Source of the DNA: Strix aluco
Lineage: Eukaryota > Chordata > Aves > Strigiformes > Strigidae
NCBI RefSeq assembly: GCF_031877795.1
Contig: NC_133948.1
Location: forward strand, 12,384,948-12,448,947
Length of the DNA: 64,000 nucleotides
Direction: 5' to 3'
The position numbers and the translations under genes are program-made. Of the stretch, positions 26,601 through 40,254 are shown piece after piece. Each line of letters starts with the position of its first letter. Within the stretch, counting starts at the first letter, position 1. The notes below the pieces were generated by a model. It ran no database searches and had not been told where the DNA came from. It saw only the letters and a program-made list of their open reading frames with translations.

Positions 26601-29600
26601 CTTCAAAAGATTATCATCTCTGCAAAAATCTTTGGCACCAGTTCACCATATACTGCAGTGTAAAGTGGCAGAATTAAGTATTAACAAGATCTGCCAGAGC
26701 GGAGTTGTCACCCACCTTCTTCTCTCGGGAAACTGCAGGCTCCACAGCCTTGGAGTCTTCTAGGACCAATTCTTCCACAGCTGCACTGATTCCAGCAATG
26801 CCATTGTTTTTATCCTGGTCAGCAGAGAGTGCTGTTTCTCGCTCCTACAGGTCATCCAAAGAGAACAAGTTTCAATTTCCTATTTAAGCCAAAAAAGACT
26901 ATCACCAAAGTTATTTTTAGCCTTGTCCTGTATCTTCAGGTTTTCATAGATCTACGATTCATCTGTGACAAAGAGTGACCCTCGAAGAGAGGTCCTCTCC
27001 TTCTTGTTATTGGAATGTGCACCCATTGTAAGATGCCTAAAGGCTCTGAAAAGGGACATTCTACAGGTTTGCTCATGTCTGCCCAATAAAAGTTATCCCA
27101 GAAATTGTTGGGCCTGAAAGGGAAACATCTTCCTTTGAAAGCAGAACTCTCTTACATTTATGGAAGAAATACCATTCAGTAAAAAGCATTCTGTTCTGTT
27201 GTCTTGAACATCACGCCAGATACCAGGAGAATAATCACACACAACCACTTACACAGCAGAATGTAGGTGCTCAACACTCAGTATACTGTCAAAAATAGTT
27301 ACTAAAAGCCTCCAAAGAGGTTCTCACCTTCAGTTCCTGGATAGCTGCCTCAATAAAGCAAGCCTCTGGGGTGTGTTTTTCTTCCTCATACTGTTTTAGT
27401 AATGCTGCTTTCTCCTCCAGAATCACCAGCTGCAAGACCTGCTCCCTGGATGCCAGAAGCAGCTTTGAATACTGACTGTGTTGGTCATCTGAACAGAAGG
27501 AGCACCAAATCATTAATATCTGTGTGTAGAGGCACCAGTTTGAACTGTTGTTTCTTCTGAAGTTTTGTTACTGCTCAGTTTTGTGAGTTAATCCACTCCA
27601 GAGTGGACAATACTTAGCAAGAGTTTGATACAGACTCTGCATATTACCATTACACCATTGATGACACAAGCTGGTGCCACATACCTGCTCCGCTACACAC
27701 ATGTCCCTCACACAGCAGTTTATCTGCCACTTTCAACCTGACACTTCACCACTCAGTTGCTACACATCAAAAAAAAAAAAAAAAATCAAGTCCAAACTTC
27801 TTTGCTGTGGAAGCATCACCTTTGAGAAGCCTTGGGTGGTCAAAACTTCCCAAAACAATGCTGTCTGCGGCTTCTTCCTCTTCTCTATATACTCAAAAAT
27901 TCTGCAACTGGAAAGTTCTGCAAAAGTAACTTCTATTTTGGCTCAAACTAATTCATAAATCTACATGTATTCAAGATCGTACAAAACATTATTATGAGGT
28001 TTTTTTTATAAGAAGCACAGCAGAAACAGTAAACTAAAGAACTGCAAGTTTAGCAGAAGCTAGTCTTCTTTGTTACCAAAGAGCTTATCTTAACTATAAA
28101 GTTTACAGCAACCACAGCATCACATTACTAGCACAGTCCATATATTCACTGCTCCCAAGGGTCCAACCTTGTCTACAGAACACCAAGTTAATGCTCAATT
28201 TCCTGGGTTTAGGATGATCTCAAATCCCATATTTGTTCTTTTGTTTGTTTTATAACAGGATTTAAAGTCCTTTACTTTCAAATACCAAGGAACATGTAAG
28301 CACACACCCTGCCTGCTGGATACCCATCAAGCGTTAGAAGACTTGACTTTTTACAGACAGCTTAAATGCACACAGCCTTTCATAAATGTGACTGCAAAAT
28401 GAAGTGAGCCAAGACAGCCCACAAAACAGCAATGTTAAGTAAAATTATTTCTTTAGTCACAAAATTTTTGTGATACTAACAGATAAGATGATGATGTGTT
28501 AGTCATATTACTTGACTGGAGAAAACTGAAGAAGTCAGGCAACAGATGTTTGGAATAGGTTTGCAATAATTTTGATTATTTTCCCATATCATTCACAGAT
28601 TTTAGTTGATAAGTGAAGATGATGAAAACCTTGTGGAAGATTACATCCTTGAAATAGTTTAGACACAGAGACAGTTATTTTTGCTAAGCTGTATAATGAG
28701 GAACCAGGAGGAAAAAAGTTAAGGACACTGAAGAGCCAACAAGAGCAGCAAGAGTCACACCAATGACTGCATGATATAAAACACACATCAAACTAATACT
28801 GACGACTGAGAAGGCAGGGGTCTGCCACGCACTAACTTGAAGGGAAACAGCACACAAGTTAAAGCCTTAGAAAAACCAAAGTGTGGGTAGAAAGCTTATT
28901 ATTAGTGTGTGGTCATTAAGGTTTTCAGCTGCTAAAACCCATGTTTTATAGTCTGGTTTATTTTAAGGTGACAGCATGGCACTGCTATGGTAAATCCTCT
29001 CTACACAAGTCCTAGTCACAGTCAGGAGCAGGATGCCAACCACTCAGATACACTCACCTCCGATGTAAACAGGCTGCACCACATTCATCCACTGAGATTT
29101 GGGCAGTGCTATCAGAACACCTTTCTCTCTTCTCATAAGTTGCATTGTAATGGTATCACCAATTGCATATTGACGTGTTTCCATAGCAACAACACTGCAA
29201 TGTAAGAAGGAGGTTAGTAGGGTAAAAATAACGTTTCAAAAAGATACATCATTTAATAAAGTCTCATCATTTAATCAAGTCTCACCTCTTGAGATCCTTC
29301 TTGTGAACAGAGCCATAACAAATAGGACATTTGCTCCAGGTCTTTTCACTCAAGGAGAGATAGTGAAGGATACATGCCCAACAAAAGATATGCCCACAGC
29401 GGGTGATCTTTGCTGCGGTTGGTGGGTACAGACATATTGGGCAAGAGGGCACTTCATGGCTACAAATTCGCTGAAATGGCATACGAAAAAATAGTACAAG
29501 TTTTAGACTTGGAAATCAGTTCCTGTGCTACAGAGTAAGCCACCTGTAAGATCTACTCTAGCATATTAATATTCCAGCTCTTTAGGCTCTGCTTATTTAC

Positions 29601-32600
29601 CAAGAAATTAAGCACACTGTGAACTAAGTAACACCTTCAGACTGCATACGGAATAACCTTCAAAGCCCCCCACCTGGTATTTCTACTCTAATGATATTAT
29701 CTACTCTAATGACATCAAAAAAGTGACTATTCTCACGGTTTCCCTCATGTATTCATCATCCCTAAGAGTTAGCAGCATCTTCATCATCTGAATTCAGACA
29801 CTGAGAAGACAACAAATGAGCTCCGTCGCCTCACTTACACAAGCAGACTTGTGCAGCCCTGTTAAACTTACCTATTTCCATGAACATGCTAGTTTTGTCA
29901 GACACTTTGTTAGCATCTGCATGTTGCAGAGACATAACTACTAAGCAAGCACCTAGATTTTTCAGCTCTCTTGTAGCACCAGTTAAAAGTAAGCCTACCT
30001 CCTCTCCAGCTACACCACACACCAAAACCAGTCTTGGCAGATAGTAAGTTTCTACTTGAGGCAACCTGAAGTTCTGACCACAGTTCTCTAGAGATTTTCC
30101 ATTTTGTTGCTAGGCAAGATGGGCCACCTATGCACAGAATAATTTTTCAAAATTCTACACTCTAGTCCTCTTCCATGGACTCATGCCCAAGTTTTCTGTT
30201 AATATCTCGATCACAAGGACTCTGTCTACAGAATGTCAGATACTATTTTTGATGAGCTCCCATCTGCGAAAGCTAGAAGAAGCTGCTAATTTTCCTAATA
30301 GATTTTAGCACTTCTCTTTTCCTGTCATGAAAGTATTTCATAATATATTCCATGACAGATCTTTCCCAGTATTGTGGGAGTGACAGAAGAGGACTCAACT
30401 CAAAAACAGCTGAGTTTTACGTAACATCACAGAGATAAGAGGCAGATAAAGACAGGTTGAGCTTCTTAAGGAAAAAAAAAAAAAAAAATCTAGCCCATCA
30501 CAACTGACCACTTGCTCCACAAAGTCCCAGTTGACCAAGGTATCTGGATCAGCAAAGTGGACTGTGTAGTCCTGTTCTTCAGAGACAACAAACTGGCAGC
30601 TGGGGAAAGGCAAAGAGACAGATGATCCACTCAGTTGTTTCTAAGAATTCTTTGAGAACTATCCTACAGGATTCTCTGAGCTTCTTCTTTGTCCAGCAGA
30701 AAACTGCTGGACGCAGTCAGTAACTTCTACCAACAAAACCCAAAAGAGTTCAAGTCACAGCCAGGTTTCCAGAATACAGGTGTGCCTGATTTCAGTTAGA
30801 CACAGTATCACATACTAACTACAGAATGAGCCAGGCAGAGTGGTTTTCCAGAAACATGTAAGAAACAGCCAGCTCCATCGGGGATCTATTAAAAAACAGG
30901 GAATCCACAAGTGGAAAAAGTACATTCACAAAACCTAGAACTATTGGGGTTCCTGCAAATAGAATTCACTACAGTAAGGCACAAAACAACAGGGAATCAG
31001 AAGCATCAATGCTGAAAATAGTTTTTATTCTCTTTAACAGGATCAGATACATTATGCCCTGAACACACTTCAGATTCTGGTGAAAGCAACCATTATTTCC
31101 AGTCAAAAGCAATTCTGCTGCTGGATTACTACACCGATCATCATTTGGGTTATACTATATACCTAGGGGTCTGTGAAATAATCAGCAGTTTAAGAACTAA
31201 GACCCATAGGAGTAATTGCTTCTGCGACTTATAAAGTCAGATTAGCTTTGATCCAGCAACTGCTACCCCTACCATCTCAACATATTATTTTTTTTAAAAA
31301 GTTATCATCTTCTGTAAGGGAACTACATAGGTCTTCCCAAATGGAGTGTCATATTCCACAAGCAATGCTAGAAAATTAGAGCAGAAGACTAACTGGTTTG
31401 TGGTTACAGGACTCACTCCATGAGATACCTTGTAAATAGGTAAAGACGACAACTTGATATATTTTTATCCCTTTCAAGTATAGTCATTATCACTAAAAAC
31501 ACTACAGAGAGGTAACTTCACCCTGGAAAAGTCAGCACAAGTAGTCAAGGTCAAACACCATTCCCCGGCTAATTATCCGTTACAGCTCAGTGTCTCTGCA
31601 GAAGTCTAAGAGCCCTACTGGTCTTCCACTCACTTGGCCTGTAGGAAGAGCTCCTTGTTGAAAGGCTTATGGCCCCACTTGTTCCTTTTCCCCCAGTTGC
31701 CATGTCCATTCCCATCAAAATGGCCTGCTTGGCCACGGGGTTCAAAAGTGAAGTTCAGTAAGTGGTTCAGATTAATCTTCTTGGGACCAGAGAATTGGGC
31801 AGGGCTGAACTCTGCCCGCTGAGCCTCTGCTACCTAAGAGACAACAGCATTTGTTAGAACTTGCTAGAATTGCAAAAGCATCACTACAAGTTGGTACCCA
31901 GGCCTCATCAGTGATTACATACAGAATACACAGCATCCCCTCACTCACCTTCTCCCATTCCAGTTCTGCAAATCAAGTAGTGCAGTTACAAGTGCATGAG
32001 AACCTGAAAGTTAGAACTGAGTTGTCTTACCCCACACTGATCAAAATGATGAGAGCATAAAAAGAACCCACATAAGGATAAGTAAAAGCTGGCAAAACCT
32101 AGCAGTCAAGGTTAATAACAGAAGAAAGTTGTTTGAATCCTGACAATATTCTTTTAGATGGCCAGCAACACAAGCCTGATTACTATCTGCACAGGTTATA
32201 CTTGTTTTGGTTAGTTTTCATATAATGAAGCACAGAATGAGAACAGAGGCAGCAGGTGAGTTTTGACAATCAGCAATTTAGGTGAGCAGTGCTGCTTATC
32301 CACTAAAACTGAAAAATCAGAGTATCAATGAAAACCCATGAATAGTCTACAGTATTTAGACCCACATCAGCATAAAAGCCTGAGTCTGGTTTTACTCCAT
32401 CTTGATGTCATCAAGGCTAATACAATTACTTTCCCAATACCACCATCACATGCAAATTTGTACACTGAAGTGGTTAGACACAATCACCTCACACTTAAAA
32501 GCTAAAAATTGTATCACTTGAAATTTTCACGAAGGACCTCTGTTTCATGAGGTATGTACATGGCCTGCCTAGGTACCCATTCCTCAGATGGTGTTTTTTA

Positions 32601-35600
32601 TTGCAAGTCTCTCAGAGCAGAGAGCACTCCTCTTCTGTTGTTGCCAAGTTGTTCTGCTCACACTCACTGTGGCATCTCAACGATGTTAGCACCTCTTACC
32701 GCTCTTTCCCTTCCCAGCCCTGGAGCTGAACACAGAAGACCTATCTAGGCAGGTCAGAGTGATCCTCTGGTCCCAAGAAAGAAGGCCTCGGAGGAATGGC
32801 ACTACAATTCTCACCTCATCTCGTCTTCCACCATTACAAGAGCTAAAAAGTTTGCCACTTCCGCCGCTACCTCCCCTTTGAGGGGGCATCTTGTTAAAAG
32901 CTTTGCTTTTCTGTGAATTGGAGCGACGGGACTGACTGGAAAAGTTCTCATTTTTTGAATATGAAGTTTCTCTTTTACGATTATAACGTTGTTTGGATCC
33001 ACTCGCATTCTTTCCATCTGAAAGAAAAAAAACCAAGCAAGAATCAGATCAGCAGCCTCAGAGTTGTCCACACGTACTGCACCTCAGCCAGCTTTGCCTC
33101 AGAGACAGCACCATGTTCACCTCGGCCACTGCCCTGGGCCCTGGTTAAAAGGACAGCAAACCCCCCAGAAACCCAAATTGTTTCATTCCTATCACTGCCC
33201 AAAGAACTGGTCAAAGAGTATAAAAGAAGAAATGTATTTGCTGTGTTTTATCTTTTATTAGAATGGCTGAGTTTTCTTCATCCAGATTTGGAATTGCCAT
33301 CACCAGATGTTAGCGTGTTGCCTGGTACATTAAGTGATAAACACCAACACCACATCTTCATGACCCATTACAAAAATTGGCAATTAGTTCCGTTTTTTCT
33401 TTCAATTTTCTGAAAACACACTATTTATCATATATTGTTCCCTTATATAAATATACTGCTGCATTTGTCTAGAGGTTTCCCACTTTGCAAGACCCCATTC
33501 CCTGTTTTCACTCAGTTCCACCCCCCCGATACTTAAAAGACCCCAACAGATCTAATTCTATTCTAAAATACCCTTTTCTTTCACAAAGCCAACAAATGCT
33601 TATCGATCCTGAAGCACAAACCCAATGCTTTGGCCTTGCAGGGCACACACCTAGTATCTAAGTACTAAGTCCACCAACCTATGCAACAAGAACTGTTTGC
33701 CCGAAAGCGCACCGAGCGCACCACTGACCCTAACACAGAACACGGCGGTGAAAACACAAAGCAAAATACTGCCGAAATAAAGCTCACAAGGGCAGAAAAA
33801 TCACTCAGGCTCTTGAAAGAGGTTTCCTGTGTCTAAACAGCTGCTTCATTAGACTGCTAGAAGAGAAAATTAACACTATAAAGGTATTTCTAATAGGCTT
33901 AACACAAGATCAGAGTTGCCCCAAGGACACAACAGACTGCTTACCTTGTCACTTACCCTATCATTTCCACCAACCGCCCTAAGTTTTATTTGTAGAAGAG
34001 TTATGTTGATAAGCTTGGAAGCAAAACTCCACAAACCCAGCGAGATGTCTATCCACACCAGCCAGCTCCAAAGTCACTCTGGATACTCAGCAAGCGTTAC
34101 ACAAACAGTAACACCTCACAAAGTATCTAGATCCATTTTCTAAAAGTCTACTCATTTCCCATTTCCCACTTCATAGTCCTCCTCACCCTTTAATATAAAT
34201 CTTACATGGCAGGCAAACATGCCACTGTGATTCAGGATCTCGTTACTCATATGGGTAGTTGTCATTACCAGTGCCTCCAGTTCGCCCCTTCCCCAGCACC
34301 ACTTTCAATCCACCTGAGCATTTAAAGCAGCTGGAATGGGATCATTCACACAAAATCTCACTTTTTGTGCTATTTTTAGTTTTCTCTCACACCTGCACTC
34401 CTCAAAAGAGGGGGGCAGTGGACTCAAAAGAGGGGGTCTGTGTGTTGTTGTACATCGCTGAGGATCCAACTACTTAAGAATAAGTAATAAAACCAGCTTG
34501 GCTGGGGTTTGTGGTGGTCTGCTGTTTCTTGCCTGCTACTACAGCAATAGAAGTAAAAGGACACTATCATCACTTTCACATGATGCAACAGAGCTATTTT
34601 GCAGACAAACTTCGTCACCAGAACTGGTCATTTACTCTGCTATTCAAAAGGCTGATCCTTTAATTCAGAATTAAACAAACTCAATTGGAACCACAGATGT
34701 GTAACTCAAACACATACTTGCATAGCTTGCAGTGCTGTAATGCATGTCAGGCTAAAAAGACATGGGTTGAGCGTTATCAGGAAAAAAACACACCAGAAGC
34801 TGCCAAGTACTGAGGGTGTGACCAAGTCTGGCTGAATGATTATTTAGATAGACCCTTTTTGAGAGTGTTTGTAGGGAATCAACACCACTGAGCTTCTGGT
34901 CAAAAATTTTTTTTTAAGAGTTTTGGACAACTACTTGAGTTGTTCAGGAACAGAGCTTGTCACTTTAGAGCTCAACCACCCTCTTAAATCTGCAATTTCA
35001 GAGAACCTGCTAGAGAGGCACATGTCTATTGTGTCTATAGCAACTTTGCAGTTTCTCTGCAATCACCAACTGGGGAAAAGAAACAACTCAAGAGGAGAAG
35101 TTCAGGCTAAAGTGGGTCTTTACAAGGCCCAGGAACAGCTTGTTCCTGCAGCTGACAAGAACTTCCTACTACTTAATAGTTTTAATTAAGTTAGTCACCA
35201 TCAAATCTGTCAAACTGCTAGTTTACACACATTCCTGTCATAGTACAACATCCTTTCAGACCAAATCCTAAAGCCTTTGGTAGTCACTATTAATGACTCT
35301 CACATTTTTTAGCAAAGTCTTCTCCACGTGTGCCTTTTTTATGAAGGACCTTACATGACAGTCTAACAATGCTTCACACCTGATTTTACTAATGCACATT
35401 GCCCCCCACCCTCACTCCAAATAATTACCCTCATGAGGATTCTGGTCCATCAGAAATGAAATCCATCAACAGACAACCAAGAGTTTGGAGTATGCATTTG
35501 TGAAGTGGAACACTTTTCCCTCACCCTGAATCTAAGCAATGCTGTTTCTTCCAACCCTTCCAGCATGCCACACGTCAGGAAGCTCTCTGCTTTGTATCAT

Positions 35601-38600
35601 CCCTCCTTGCGTTCCCATGAAGAGCAGGGCAGGACAGGGCTATCTACACTCATGCAGGGAGAAAAGTGGAAGATTCTCGCTGCCACCCTCTCTTGTTAGA
35701 GCTGTTTTAAGTTGCATAGGTTTGGATTTGGAAGTTTCTTTTTTCCTTGTTTTCTTGGCAAATTAGGAATGAGCGATAGTGCTGGTGAGGTACTTGCTCT
35801 TCATTCAGGTCCTCAATTAGTCCTTTTGCCATCCTCACAAGATCTAGCTTATAATAAATATATCTACCCATCCACACTTCAAGAGAACACAGACTGATAA
35901 AAAATACTGTCCATATAATTTTATAAAACTAGCAAAAAGCTGTTCTTGCCTTTTGGAGCAAGCTCTGACATCTGTGGTTTCTCCTGCTGGATGCCACATT
36001 CTGTTAGAGGACCTCTGTCTCCAAAGATCCAGAGAGAGGAGATCAAGTTCACAGGACTAAAAGCAGCTCTAGGTGACCACTTTGGTCCTGGAGCTGCAGT
36101 ACTGGTTTGCTTCTGGGGTGAGGACTGCAGTTTCCTTCCATCTTTGTTTGCCTCTTGTTTTCAGCTGAGCTGTGTTGAAGCCAACTGTATTGCATAAGGG
36201 GGTTGAGTGGTGGATCACACTTAAGCCACAGGGTGATTTCATGAAAACACACTGAAGTTACTGCTGCTGCTAAGGCAAACATCCCAATGAGCAAGAGGTG
36301 ACTGAGCAGTCACACACCCCAGCTAAGCACGCTCACACTGTCATAATAAGGCGGCCCAGGAACATTTGCAAGAACTAATGTTGTCCATCAGGTCTCAAGG
36401 ACTGCAGAGAAACCCAATAATCCTATTTCCCCTTAGCTACTTCATTCCATCCTAATGAGAGGTGACTCTTGTTGGTACACTAATATAACCCAAAGAAACT
36501 TTTCTGTTGGAAACTTCCAAGTTTAATTCAATTTCTAAGGTCAAGGTTGAAGATGGCTGGAATCCCAACTTCCACAAGCACAAGAGCTTACACTATCCTA
36601 TTTAGCTCATTTCAAGACGTGCTGCGAGAGAAACAGGAGAAGCTACCCCAAGGTTTCACAAATGCCCATTTCTCCACTTCCTCAGCTGGACTTGATCACA
36701 GCAAGTAACTCTGGAAAGCATCTAAGTGACAAGAGCTTAAATCCAATGACCCATCACTGCAAAAGTCAAGTATGTAACTAAAGGTCAACATTCTGAGGAA
36801 GGTCTATGGTCCATAAAAATACTTTCCATTTCAAAGGAGATGCAAGATTTTTGGAACACATCCTATACCTTTCCTGAAACAGGAGAAAAATAGGGTGAAC
36901 CACATCAGCTACACAGAGGCCATACCATTCCTAGAATGACTATCCCATGTGGTGACATGCCAGTGTCTTGTGTGCAACAGCTACCAAAACACAGCCACTA
37001 TTTAACACAGCTGCATCCTGTGGTGGTTTGCCTTAAACTGACCAAGGGAATCTTCTTTCAGTTTTCAGTACCCTTCAGTTAAGATATTCCCAAATATACA
37101 TCTACTGCCACTAGAAGAGATTCTAATTTTTCCAGGCCTCTTCGATGCACTGTAAAGGAAGCAACTCATTCCATATCCCTTTGCCCTCCACTGAGGTTAG
37201 GAAACAAGCATCTTAGAAGCGGAATCACGTCAAGCCAAAATTTTCTTCTGTTCTATTAAAAAAGAGGTAATCAGAAAAGTTTGGGGTTTTTTTAATTAAA
37301 AGTTAGTCTACTGTATTGGAGTAGAAGAGTATGGCACATCAGGACTTCTCTCCCCACTGCTCCTCTGCCATTAGTGACAGTGTTTCAAGCCTGTAGAAAG
37401 TGGCATTCCACAAAAATCACTTAACGCTTTTATTTTAGGCTGGAATGACCAAGGCCTTGTACGTCCTTCCTCACTACAGATATTGCTTCTTCTACATGAG
37501 GCCATACCAGCCACAGGACAGACCATCTTAAATCCTTACTGAAGGATGTTTATATTCTGTGAACAATCCTCCATATGGCATCACACATCACTAAAAAGAA
37601 GCTGTAGTGATGAGGTATCTCTTGATAAGACAGACACCAGTTCTCCACAACAGGAACACCTCACGTCTGCTAGCCTTTCACACTGCCTCTCACAATACAT
37701 GCAGAGGTTACATCCTTTGTTATTCCATCAGAAGCCAAAGACCTGGTTCTAAAACTCTCATTGCTTACCTAGCACGTGATATCCCACAGGTCCACCAGTC
37801 CGCCCATGAGAGAGAAAAAAATAAACAAGAGACTGAAAAATAACGAGAGTGGCTTGGGATAAGACTCTCACATCAAATCCTGTTGCTGATGCAAAAGACT
37901 TTGCAAATCAGTTGGGAGTTCTTCGGACATGACTGCCTAAAAAGTTCTTCCTAAAAAGACTTTCATGTATTTGAATTTAAAGTTAAAACTTAACTATAAT
38001 CACACAGTTACACCACAACCTGGGGAGCTGTGGGTGAGCCACCTCCCATGTCACTCACTTCAGTCTACCCTATGGAAGAGCAGTTAAATGCAGGTGAAGA
38101 GCAGGTAATACTTGGTTACCTGGGATCTGAGTGCATTTAGAAGGTCCAAAAAGGAGTCAACTCCTTCAACTTACTCATTTTGTTAATCCTCTGAAGTATA
38201 TTGCTGCTTTCGCAGAGACCTGAAGTAATACAGTTGAAACAAACCACTGAGGAAGGAAATTAGTACAGTGATAACATTGCAGCAACCTGTAGATACTCTC
38301 ACAAGTACTTCCAGGACTAAAAGCACTAATTTTAATCACTACTGCCCCTTTTATAGGTTTTATAAAAAAATCCAAGGTTGCCAGGAACGCTCTGCTCCCA
38401 AACAGGTTTAGAGAACTGGAGGTGGCTTAGGTCTTACCTTGAAAAGACAGATGACAGGAACCATAATGGCTCCTCATGAACTGCCATGTCAGCAAAACTA
38501 GGCGTTTGCAACGACAGGTCTAAGACTGGTTTAAATGCCAGATGAACAAACAATATGTACCTAACTCAGAGCTCCTCCAAAGTAGGTTACTGAAACACAG

Positions 38601-39302
38601 CCGGTCAGGGGAATGCTGTGTATCGATACAAGACCCACGGAAGCAAGATGTGAGAGCACGCTCAACCTGAGTACAGGATAAAGCTAAGAGTAAACACTGG
38701 CAAATGTATGTTCTTACTATAAAAGCAAAGCTTTGGCTCTCAAGCGGATTATTCCAATGCTAATGGAGATAAAGCATTAATCCTTCAAGGAAGAAGAGCA
38801 GGAACAGCAGCTCAGCGAACAGGGCACAGAGCCGGAAGAGGAAGGAAAAAGAAAGCAAAAGCAAGCAGTGACCTAAACCGGAGCGTATGGAAACCCGGCT
38901 GAGAGACAAACAACCTGACAAGGCGCGGTTCGGCTTCACCACAAACCCACCCCCGGCACAAGGCCGCCGGCCCCGCAGCCTCCCGGCCGCCCCGTTCCTC
39001 CCTCCCGAGCCACCACCGCTTCAAACCCCCCCAGCGAGACCCGGAGGCCGCCGAGGGCCCACGGCTAACGCCCCCGGGAAAGCCCCGGCACTGCCGGTGC
39101 GCGGCCAGACACCCACCCCCCGGCCCCGGCCCTTACCGCCTTTGGGCTTAGACTCCCCCGCGGCGGGCCCGGCCGAGGCGGATCGCGGCTGCTGCCCTTT
39201 GCTGCCGGCCGAGGAGCCGGGCGCACCGGAGCCGCAGGGGCTGCTCTTGTCCATGGCGGAGGCTGAGGCGGGGGCCGCGCCGGGCGGGCTCTGCAGCATC
39301 AA
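20680..39302 (-). CDS. RNF10: RNF10, RING finger E3 ubiquitin ligase
   Basis: Seventeen coding exons in transcript order: 39,302-39,137; 33,017-32,815; 31,833-31,634; 30,599-30,509; 29,470-29,286; 29,194-29,058; 27,488-27,328; 26,844-26,716; 26,558-26,300; 26,080-25,947; 24,892-24,775; 24,431-24,330; 23,823-23,689; 22,883-22,786; 22,560-22,500; 22,349-22,191; 20,756-20,680. They sum to 2,415 nt in one frame, or 804 residues (human 811). The C3HC4 RING lies at about residues 230-271 (C230, C233, C245, H247, C250, C253, C268, C271). A basic Arg/Glu-rich coiled segment is encoded by exon 12 and a lysine-rich C-terminus ends in [12 protein letters not shown]10 is an E3 ligase known for ribosome-associated ubiquitination of 40S proteins and for transcriptional roles with MEOX2. 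The start could be either Met of the initial MMLQ; the second aligns with human MPLS. The last exon lies 1.4 kb beyond exon 16, past a solo LTR. Confidence 0.95.
20866..21405 (+). mobile_element. Solo LTR of an endogenous retrovirus
   Basis: A fossil LTR of about 540 bp, TG...CA bounded, beginning TGGTTTCAGCTGG and ending GGGGTTAAACCACAACA. This pattern is familiar as a high-copy avian LTR. A TATA-like TATATAAA sits at 21,135-21,142, consistent with plus-strand orientation. No internal retroviral sequence and no second LTR are present, so it is a solo LTR. I see no clear target-site duplication. It lies in the last intron of RNF10, antisense to that gene. The family is probably class II (ERVK-like), but this is uncertain. 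It looks moderately old. Confidence 0.8.
23060..23205. repeat. T/G-rich low-complexity tract
   Basis: Irregular runs of T broken by GG and GGGG (GGTTTTTTGGTTTG-like) inside RNF10 intron 13. No longer unit is visible. It is read through as intron. Confidence 0.7.
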
Positions 39303-40030
39303 CGGGCGCCCCGGCGGGCGAGCGGCGGCCCTGAGCGGGGGGGCACGACGGGCGCTGGCGGAGCCGGCGGGGGCCCAGGCTCATGGCCCGCGGGGGCGAC
39401 CGGCGGGGGCGGCGCAGCGCGGACTCGGCCTCCTTCATGGCGACATCTTCTCGCTGCTCCGCTCGAACCGGGGAGGGCCGCGGGAGGCCGGGCCGGGCCT
39501 GCGGGGCTCCGGGAGGTGAGGGGAGGAAGCTGCTCACGGAGCCCCGCGGGGCCCGGCGCTGCCTGCCGCCCGAGTGGTCGGCACCACCCAGGCACCCACC
39601 GGCTCCTCGGCGCCGACCCGGCCCCGGCTCGGCCGCCGCTGCCCCGTAATGGCGACGAGTCGCCCACAGCAGCGTCCGGGACCCGGATGGAGCCGGTCCC
39701 GGGCGGACCCGCGGGCACGACGGGACGCGTAGTCCCCGGCCGCCGCCGAGCACGCCGGGAGCTGTAGTCCCCCGGGCCGCCGCGGGCACACGCACGGGCC
39801 CCGCGCGCCCTCTCCTCGCTCCCGACCCCGGCACCGAGCCCCGGCCGGGCAGCAGGAAGGGCTCGGGCCGCCCGCGGCCTCCCCGGGCCCGACCCCCCGC
39901 CCCGCTCCTCGGCAGACGGCCCCGCGCAGGGCAGCGGCACCGGCGGCCTCGCCCGGGCCCAGCCACCCACCGCCCCCGCCCCGACGGCACAAAGCGGCCA
40001 GAAAGAACGACCTGGCGCCTGCGGGAGATC
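38890..40030 (-). promoter_or_regulatory. RNF10: RNF10 CpG-island promoter
   Basis: Strongly CpG-rich sequence covering RNF10 exon 1 (39,137-39,302) and about 730 bp upstream. Long open frames on both strands here are composition artefacts. The upper part, from about 39,643, is also found at 46,048 and 52,015 beside DYNLL1 copies. A DYNLL1-type polyadenylation signal (40,037-40,042) sits at its upstream edge, so the RNF10 promoter directly abuts the 3' end of a same-strand DYNLL1-derived unit. Confidence 0.75.
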
Positions 40031-40186
40031 TCGTCCTTTATTTTCCAAAGCGGTTCTCCACGAGGCATCGGCAGAAAAAGAAACGGCTCGGGCTTTGGGG
40101 CAGTACATCCAGCAAAACAAGGGGGGAAAAATAATCAAAAAACAAATAAGAGAAGTTTGGAACAGAAAGAACTAAACACTGTCAGT
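39643..40186 (-). repeat. Three-copy tract: RNF10 upstream plus DYNLL1 3' end, copy 1
   Basis: About 544 bp that recurs without a difference I could see at 46,048-46,591 and 52,015-52,558. The lower two thirds is the RNF10 5' flank. The upper third reads, on the minus strand, as the end of a DYNLL1 3' untranslated region with AATAAA at 40,042-40,037. Homology stops at 40,186, where sequence associated with the CR1 insertion begins. Confidence 0.85.
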
Positions 40187-40254
40187 TCTTAAGCAGGTAT
40201 GAGCTGACAGAACTAGGGGTTAAGCTTGTGAACATAGAGGCCTGAAAGGATATA

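Noticed and set aside
28484-28535. Box C/D-like pair (ATGATGA ... CTGA) in RNF10 intron 6
   Set aside because: It is on the strand opposite to the host gene, has no terminal stem, and such short motifs are common by chance.
39148-40068. Minus-strand 306-codon open frame across the RNF10 promoter
   Set aside because: It runs through promoter sequence, and its repeated part recurs beside DYNLL1. Only 39,137-39,302, in a different frame, encodes RNF10 residues.
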